NCBI RefSeq assembly: GCF_028769735.1
Contig: NC_088171.1
Location: forward strand, 146,837,917-146,901,916
Source: Zonotrichia leucophrys gambelii
Taxonomy: Eukaryota > Chordata > Aves > Passeriformes > Passerellidae
Direction: 5' to 3'
DNA: 64,000 nucleotides
Shown: positions 58,319-64,000 of the stretch, piece after piece
Layout: every line of letters starts with the position of its first letter
Position numbering within the stretch: position 1 is the stretch's first letter
Notes under the pieces: generated by a model
Told to the model about the DNA's origin: nothing
The model's input: the letters and a program-made list of their open reading frames with translations, nothing else
Databases searched by the model: none
Translations under genes and position numbers: made by a program

Positions 58319-61300
58319 TTTGGCTGCTGAGGATTTCATAATGGTGCTTATGGGGAACATCTGTTTCTAAGTTGTGCTTGGGAAGTGGAGTTCAGCACAC
58401 ACGTGGATTTCTCCCTCCCATCCAGGGACTGCCAGCAGCCACAGCGTGTGGGGTCACTTTGGGACTTCAAGGTTGTCTTAGGTAGCACTTAACATTATGG
58501 GTTTGTGGACTCAGTGCCCAGGAAACCACTGTGGAAATCAACAAATAATTGTAAACCATGTTTAGTTGGTGTGCTGCAGGCACCCTGTCAGGTTTAAGTG
58601 GCTTTCTGCAATAGATGAAAGAACTCCTGGATTAGGAGCTTTTGTCAGAGATAATTCCCTGTGTTTTGGGATTTTCGTTGAGGCTTATATTGGCCATCAG
58701 AATGTGAAAAGATTATTTGCAAGCAAGAATTCCCCCCATGCCCCTCAGTGCACAAGTGTTTAGGAAGGTTAGACAGTTCTTAGGGACTACTCATAAAACA
58801 GGATTTTCTTGTTATCAAGGTCATAAAAGAAATTAATTGTTTCTCCCCTGTGACATTCCTAAGAGCCTTCCAAAACGCTACAGATATATTGCTGAAAAAG
58901 GTATTGGTGGTAAGACACTTTAGGAAAATATGAATGGTTAAACATGTCCTTGGAAGGACTCCACCAAATGACTTAAGGTTGAGACCAGCCAGGTAATCTG
59001 GCTCATGTACTGAAACTTCATTTCTCAAGAGATTGGCTTCTCAGTGCATGCAAAGGATACAACTTTAATTGATTTATCATAGGTACTTACAATTTAAGCT
59101 TTCAGTGTAAGCAAATTCCATGGGCAAATTCCTTTGTGAGGTTACAGAAATATTTTTAAAATTATAATTGCCTCCCGTAACAGATGCCTAAAGTAAGCAA
59201 GGTGCCTTTGGAGCAAATTCTTTCCATCTCTTTAAGTACAAAGTCAGCAGCAGCAGTTTAGATCAGCCTTTAGGCTGACATCCTGAGACAGAGCAGTGTG
59301 TGTCCTTCCAGCATGGCAAAATCTGTGTTAATTCCTTTCTGTGATGCCTCCTGACCAGAGACTGGACAGACCTTGCTTGATTTCTTTTGGTCTGTTTATC
59401 CAACTGTAAGGTATAATTCTTCCTTCAGTGGTACAATCCCTCCACACAAATTTTAGGGAAGTTTTCTTTTCACTAAACAAAATAATTCACAAACCTTGAA
59501 AAAAAAAATCCACACAAAAGAACTTCCTTCTAAACAGTGTTTTGAAATTCTGTGTTTTCTTCCTTCCTTGCATTTTAGCTTCAGATAAAATGTTTTTCCT
59601 GTAGTCTTTGAATTTATTTCTCACTCTTTTTGCTATGGCTTACATTATGCATTTTTGCAGTTTGTCTCTGCTATAAATAAGTTTTATAATTGTGAATATA
59701 ATTAGATTTGTTCCACACAATTGCATATAAATGTAATTCCAAGGTGTTTTTAGAACTCAGTTCCTTATTGATGGATTAGAAGCAAAGTCTGTTTAGAAAT
59801 GGTGCTTTTCTCTGAGGTAATGCTATTCATGAATCCTACTTCCCCTTTTTGCTACAGTTTCTGCCCAGCATTTTGCTAAAACTGGGAGCATTGGCAAGTG
59901 GCTGCCTTGGCAACTGATAGCAAATTAACTTTTGGTTAGCCTACAAGGCATATTTATTCTGGGCCTTTCAACTTTAAATGAAAGCATGGATCATCCGAAA
60001 TGTGTTTCTTGGAAATGGAAGAATGAACAGCTGTTTCATGCTCCTTCTTTTAAATCTCTGAGAGTTGGAGCTCCAGTCGTAGGCAGCTTTAAATAACATT
60101 TAAAGATGGAGCAAATAACAGCCTGCAACTCTGCTATGATTCTTGTGCAGAGATGATCTAAGATATTGGAGGTTTAAATGAGCTGGCAGTCTTTTAACTC
60201 AGTGGTGTGAATTTAGATTTTTTTTTTCCTTCTTCATAAAAATGATATGTGAAAGCTTATCCTTGGGTTATTTTCTTCCTTTCTTTGTTTTCATAGTATC
60301 ATAGATGATTAATTATAAAACAGATTTTTTTCTTTCCTTTTGGGACAGTTACTGTTCATTTTTAACCACAAACAGGTTCTTAAGTTTTTGAAAAAAAATA
60401 TATGTCTCTGGGAAAGCAAATCTTATGTGGATAGGGAATGACTTGTGAACTAAATGGTTAATAGTATGATGAATGTTAAATTAAGTAGGCTGAAAAATTA
60501 AATATGCTGTTAGCTTTGGATTTATACCTTCTCCCTAAAAGCAGTCCTGCTTATACAGCAAAATTTTAACTTTCATGGTTTTATCTATTTGTGCTGCCAC
60601 AGAAGAACATTCAAGAGAAAGCACAGGAGAGCAGCCCAGAGAGCTCAATGAAAGTATAATATTTCAGACCTGTTGGGCTTGTTATGGCTTCTCTTTGTTG
60701 GTCCTTTACTGAAGATTGTGATGCATTACTTGGAATAAGTACCAAGAAATCTGCTCAGTTCAGTGATTCATGGATACCTGACCTCTGCCAGCAATTTTTA
60801 GAGTGATACTCTAAGATAAACTGAGACTTGCATCCCTTTTGAGCCTCTTGTTCAACCCAGGCCTTAGAAAAGCCAGATTTGTTCAAATTTTCAAGGACTT
60901 AGAGGTCAAACTGTAAAGCCTGGCCTGCATGAAACTCATCTTAGGAAGACTGACATTTCATTCTTGTCTACTCAATGTTTAATACAGTGATAAGCTAATT
61001 TTAAAACATAATCAGAAATCTCTGTAATGTTTCATAATTAATTCATATTCTTTTTGGACATCCTTACTTGAAGAAGCTCTTGCCTACCTCTTCATCACCC
61101 ACATCCTTAACATTTTTTTATTCCTAATTATTCAGTAGCCGAGTTCTGGGTAAGTTTGGGAAGCAAGCCATCAGTAAGACTTTTTTTCAGGCTTTTCTAA
61201 TGTGTTGAGATATGAAAATCAGTGTGAGACTGTTGTAGAACCTAAATATCTCACTCTCTAGAAATAAAAATGTCTAGTTTCTTATTTAATTGCAATTTAA

Positions 61301-62452
61301 CATAAATCATCCTCACAAGTGATACATTTAGAAAATAAATTGGACTTGTCAAGAGTCCTCATTTCAGGCATGATTGGTTTGGACATTCTGAAATTTATAG
61401 ATAACATGTCTCAGTGTTAGCTCAGCAAAGACAAAGGACAAAGAGCTTGTGTGCTGGATCTGAAGGAAGATTTAACTTGAAGTCATAAGACTTATTTCAG
61501 ATAAATATTAGGATGACTTTTTTGTTTGTTTTCCCCCTTTTTTTTTTTTGTTTTTTTTTTCCCAGAAAAGATTTCTCCCTAAGCACTGCATTTTGACCTC
61601 AGCATTTATTTGCTCTAGCCCTTATTTTTTGGAAACACAGACAAATTTCAGTGTTGCTTGCAGGGCTGTTTTTGAAAGAAGATTTTGAGAGCAGACCCAA
61701 TGAAGGACTGATTTGACTGTGTCTTCTACAAGAGTCAGAAAATTTAGAGCATGCCATGAGATGGAACAACATGGAGTAAGTGTCTGTGTGCAGCCTCAGG
61801 ATGGAATACAGCCAGCCCCTATCTGACATTCATACCATGTTCATTGATGCAGTCTGGGAGTACCACACAAAACCATGAAATTAATTGTCTTCTGTTTTCT
61901 TCCTTATCTTAGCTGTATTTTTCACTCAGTAGGGCACAATTACCTGACCACCGTGAAGTAATACAATGACAGTGTTGGACACCAGTGATTAAACTTCTGC
62001 ACAATTGTTACTGAATACAAATGGAATTGTTCTTTTCAAGAATTTCAACTTTTCAATTTTTTTTTCTTAAAAGCTCGTATTTAATAAAATCCAAACCATT
62101 CTATATTTTTTCCTTCATACTATTAATTTAAATAAAATGTTTCATGTTGACTTCTTATACCATCACTCACATTATAGAACACTTTTCCATGAATATAAAA
62201 ATAGTTTTCTTTCTTCCTTTATTTGTGACTGTATATGACAGCATAAAAAATATTCAAAATAAAATTCTGCAGCTGTGTAGATGTTTAATTATAAGATCAG
62301 AAGTGAAATTCTGACTTTTTTATCTGATTGTTATGATCAAACCCAATAATAATAATTATAACTTAACAAAAATATCTCAATTATTTAATATCTCATGTCA
62401 ATCTAATATGTTTGTTGTTCATCTTCTTTTGCATCAATTCTATTTTCCAGGT
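58319..62452. other. Intergenic DNA, possible conserved non-coding block
   Basis: Unique sequence. 59870-60210 lacks simple repeats and looks like conserved non-coding DNA. T runs occur at 60219-60228 and 61537-61561. Frames of up to 82 codons show no domain. Confidence 0.5.
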
Positions 62453-63265
62453 GACTGGAAGAAGTCTCACACATTTAGGCCCTGGTCCTCCTGGGGGATT
62501 TCAACTCCTCTAATATCTGTGGGTAGACCAAAACAGCAGAGCACAACAAACCCAGAAACTTTCTTGGAGAATGAAAACTTATTGGTGCAATCAAGGAGCT
62601 GATGAGGGAAGAAACGCTGCCTGACCTCATACTTGCAAACAATGGCCTTTACATGGTTGAGCTCAGTATCTGGAGAGGAGGAAACTGGGAAATAAATAAA
62701 AACCCCAAAAATCAGGACCATGATCCTGGACTTTAGGGAAGCAGACTTTGGCAAGTGCAGTGTTCTTCTTGGAAGAATCCCATCAAAAACTGTCCTGAAG
62801 AAAAGCAGGTCCAGGAGAGTTGGTTGATTTTCAAACATCACCCCCAAACTCAAGATTGGATAGTGAGAAGCAGAAAATCAGGCAAATATTGCCTGATATT
62901 CAGGAAGCCTTCATGAAGGTGAACAAGAATCTCCAAGGAAACTCAAAGAATAAATGGGAGTGTGCAAGTAACAGGAACAGGGAACTACCCAAGAGCAAAA
63001 TACAGAGACTATCCAAGGATGATGTACTGGTGGGATTAGAAAAGCCAAACTCTCCTGGAGCTGAACCTGATCGGGGAATGAAAGGAAGAAAGAAGTAGCA
63101 TGGGTGGCTCAAAGAGGCTGCAGGGTCTTTATAGTTTCAGATATTGAAAACCCAAGCAGATGTGGCTCTGAGCAACCTGCATCAGCAGATCCTTCCTTGG
63201 GCATGTGAGTTAAACCACATGAATTTCAGAGGGCCTTTCCAGCCCCAGCCCTTCAGTGATTCTGT
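62453..63265 (+). mobile_element. CR1 LINE, endonuclease fragment joined to 3' end
   Basis: Plus-strand CR1 with a large internal deletion. The 5' part encodes a decayed end of the APE-type endonuclease: LGDFNSSNICG at 62491-62523 holds the GDFN motif of the family, and a DFREADF-like piece at about 62732-62752 follows. Coding similarity continues to about 63090. It then jumps to the 3' end: GTGGCTCTGAGCAACCTGCA (63161), GGGCCTTTCCAGCCCCAGCC and CTTCAGTGATTCTGTGAA (to 63268). Stops and frameshifts abound, and the whole reverse transcriptase is missing. Confidence 0.85.
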
Positions 63266-63816
63266 GAAATAGGAGAAAAAGACACTGTTTTACAGTGATT
63301 CCAATTCCAAAGGTGGTTTATTTTATGTTCCACTTTAATTTTCTTCACCTTCCAGCATAAAGCCTAGCTCTAGACACAAAATTCTCCCTCTACCAAGAAA
63401 TCATTTCACCTCTCCAGGAAGCTTGAATCTAATTCGTTATACCCATTCACAAGCACATCAGATTCTGGAGCTAACTTAAAGAATTATTCATTAGCTTCCA
63501 AACTGTATTCCAGTTTTCGTTCCATCTCAGAAGTTTCTATTTAACATTAAGGGAATTATTTTATCCATCCTACTTAGTTTATTTTTTTTTTCTTGTTTTA
63601 CCTGTTTCATTCCTTATGACAAAGAAGGGAACTAATCTGGCAAATCGGTCATTAGATGTTAAAGGAATGTTGAAACATCACAAGTTTCTCCATTAAGGAT
63701 CAGTTCCAGGTTAAATCACCTGTCTTTAATGGGCTTTCACCAGATTCTCTTAATTGATGTGTAGTATTCAGATACTAATAATAAAAGTTATAAAGTGTGA
63801 ATTTAGAAATATTTAT
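63266..63816. other. Intergenic DNA, nothing recognised
   Basis: A+T-rich unique stretch between two CR1 copies of opposite orientation. Confidence 0.6.
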
Positions 63817-64000
63817 CATGGAATCATAGGACCAAGAGCAGATTTAGATTGCAAAAGACCTCCTAGATCATGCACTTCCAAGCACCCTGCCATGGGGAGG
63901 GACAACTTGGTTTTTTTTGACCATGCTGCTCAAAGCCCCATCCAGCCTGAGCACTTCTGGGGATGGGACATTCACAGCTTCTCTGGGAAACCTGTTCCAG
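63817..64000 (-). mobile_element. CR1 LINE 3' end, running off the window
   Basis: Minus-strand CR1: on the plus strand CATGGAATCATAGGACC, CCCTGCCATGGGGAGGGACA, TGCTCAAAGCCCCATCCAGC, CTGGGGATGGGACATTCACA and TTCTCTGGGAAACCTGTTCC. It is well preserved and continues beyond 64000, so its length is unknown. Confidence 0.9.

Noticed and set aside
62467..62853. 128-codon minus-strand frame
   Set aside because: Antisense shadow of the CR1 endonuclease region.

Overview
This window looks like A+T-rich intergenic DNA from a bird, most likely a songbird. I found no protein-coding gene, tRNA, rRNA or CRISPR array in 64 kb. The bird assignment rests on the repeats: about a dozen and a half pieces of CR1 LINE (most 5'-truncated, several carrying the characteristic CR1 3' end), several avian endogenous-retrovirus LTRs including forms I associate with passerines, and almost no SINE sequence. 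Every open reading frame of 100 codons or more is an antisense or low-complexity shadow of a repeat, a decayed CR1 reverse transcriptase, or an unsupported frame in unique DNA.

Layout. 0-6 kb: a decayed CR1 coding fragment and a CR1 3' end that has a 673-bp solo LTR inserted in it with a 6-bp target duplication. 6-10 kb: unique DNA and one ancient CR1. 10-20.6 kb: two related 1.3-kb solo LTRs in the same orientation, each with its own 5-bp target duplication, with 7.9 kb of unrelated unique DNA and two CR1 pieces between them. 20.6-34 kb: mostly unique DNA, one CR1 stub, one minus-strand LTR and a G/T-rich tract that could form a G-quadruplex. 34-44.2 kb: three CR1 copies (one retaining part of the reverse transcriptase), two LTRs and a 192-bp TTCCC array. 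44.2-47 kb: a CORE-SINE/MIR-like remnant, a TTCC array, and a short LTR sitting between two 91-bp direct repeats. 47-56 kb: CR1 3' ends and a partial LTR. 56-64 kb: unique DNA, then a CR1 copy with a recognisable endonuclease motif and a final CR1 running off the right edge.

Since there are no genes, there is no pathway to describe. The long unique stretches have the look of a gene desert, and several contain clusters of homeodomain-like and other short motifs typical of conserved non-coding elements. That reading is by eye only and needs cross-species alignment. I see no evidence of a novel multi-gene system here. The most unusual structural signals are the LTR between 91-bp direct repeats, two long perfect inverted repeats in unique DNA, and the paired 1.3-kb LTRs with perfect 13-bp terminal inverted repeats.
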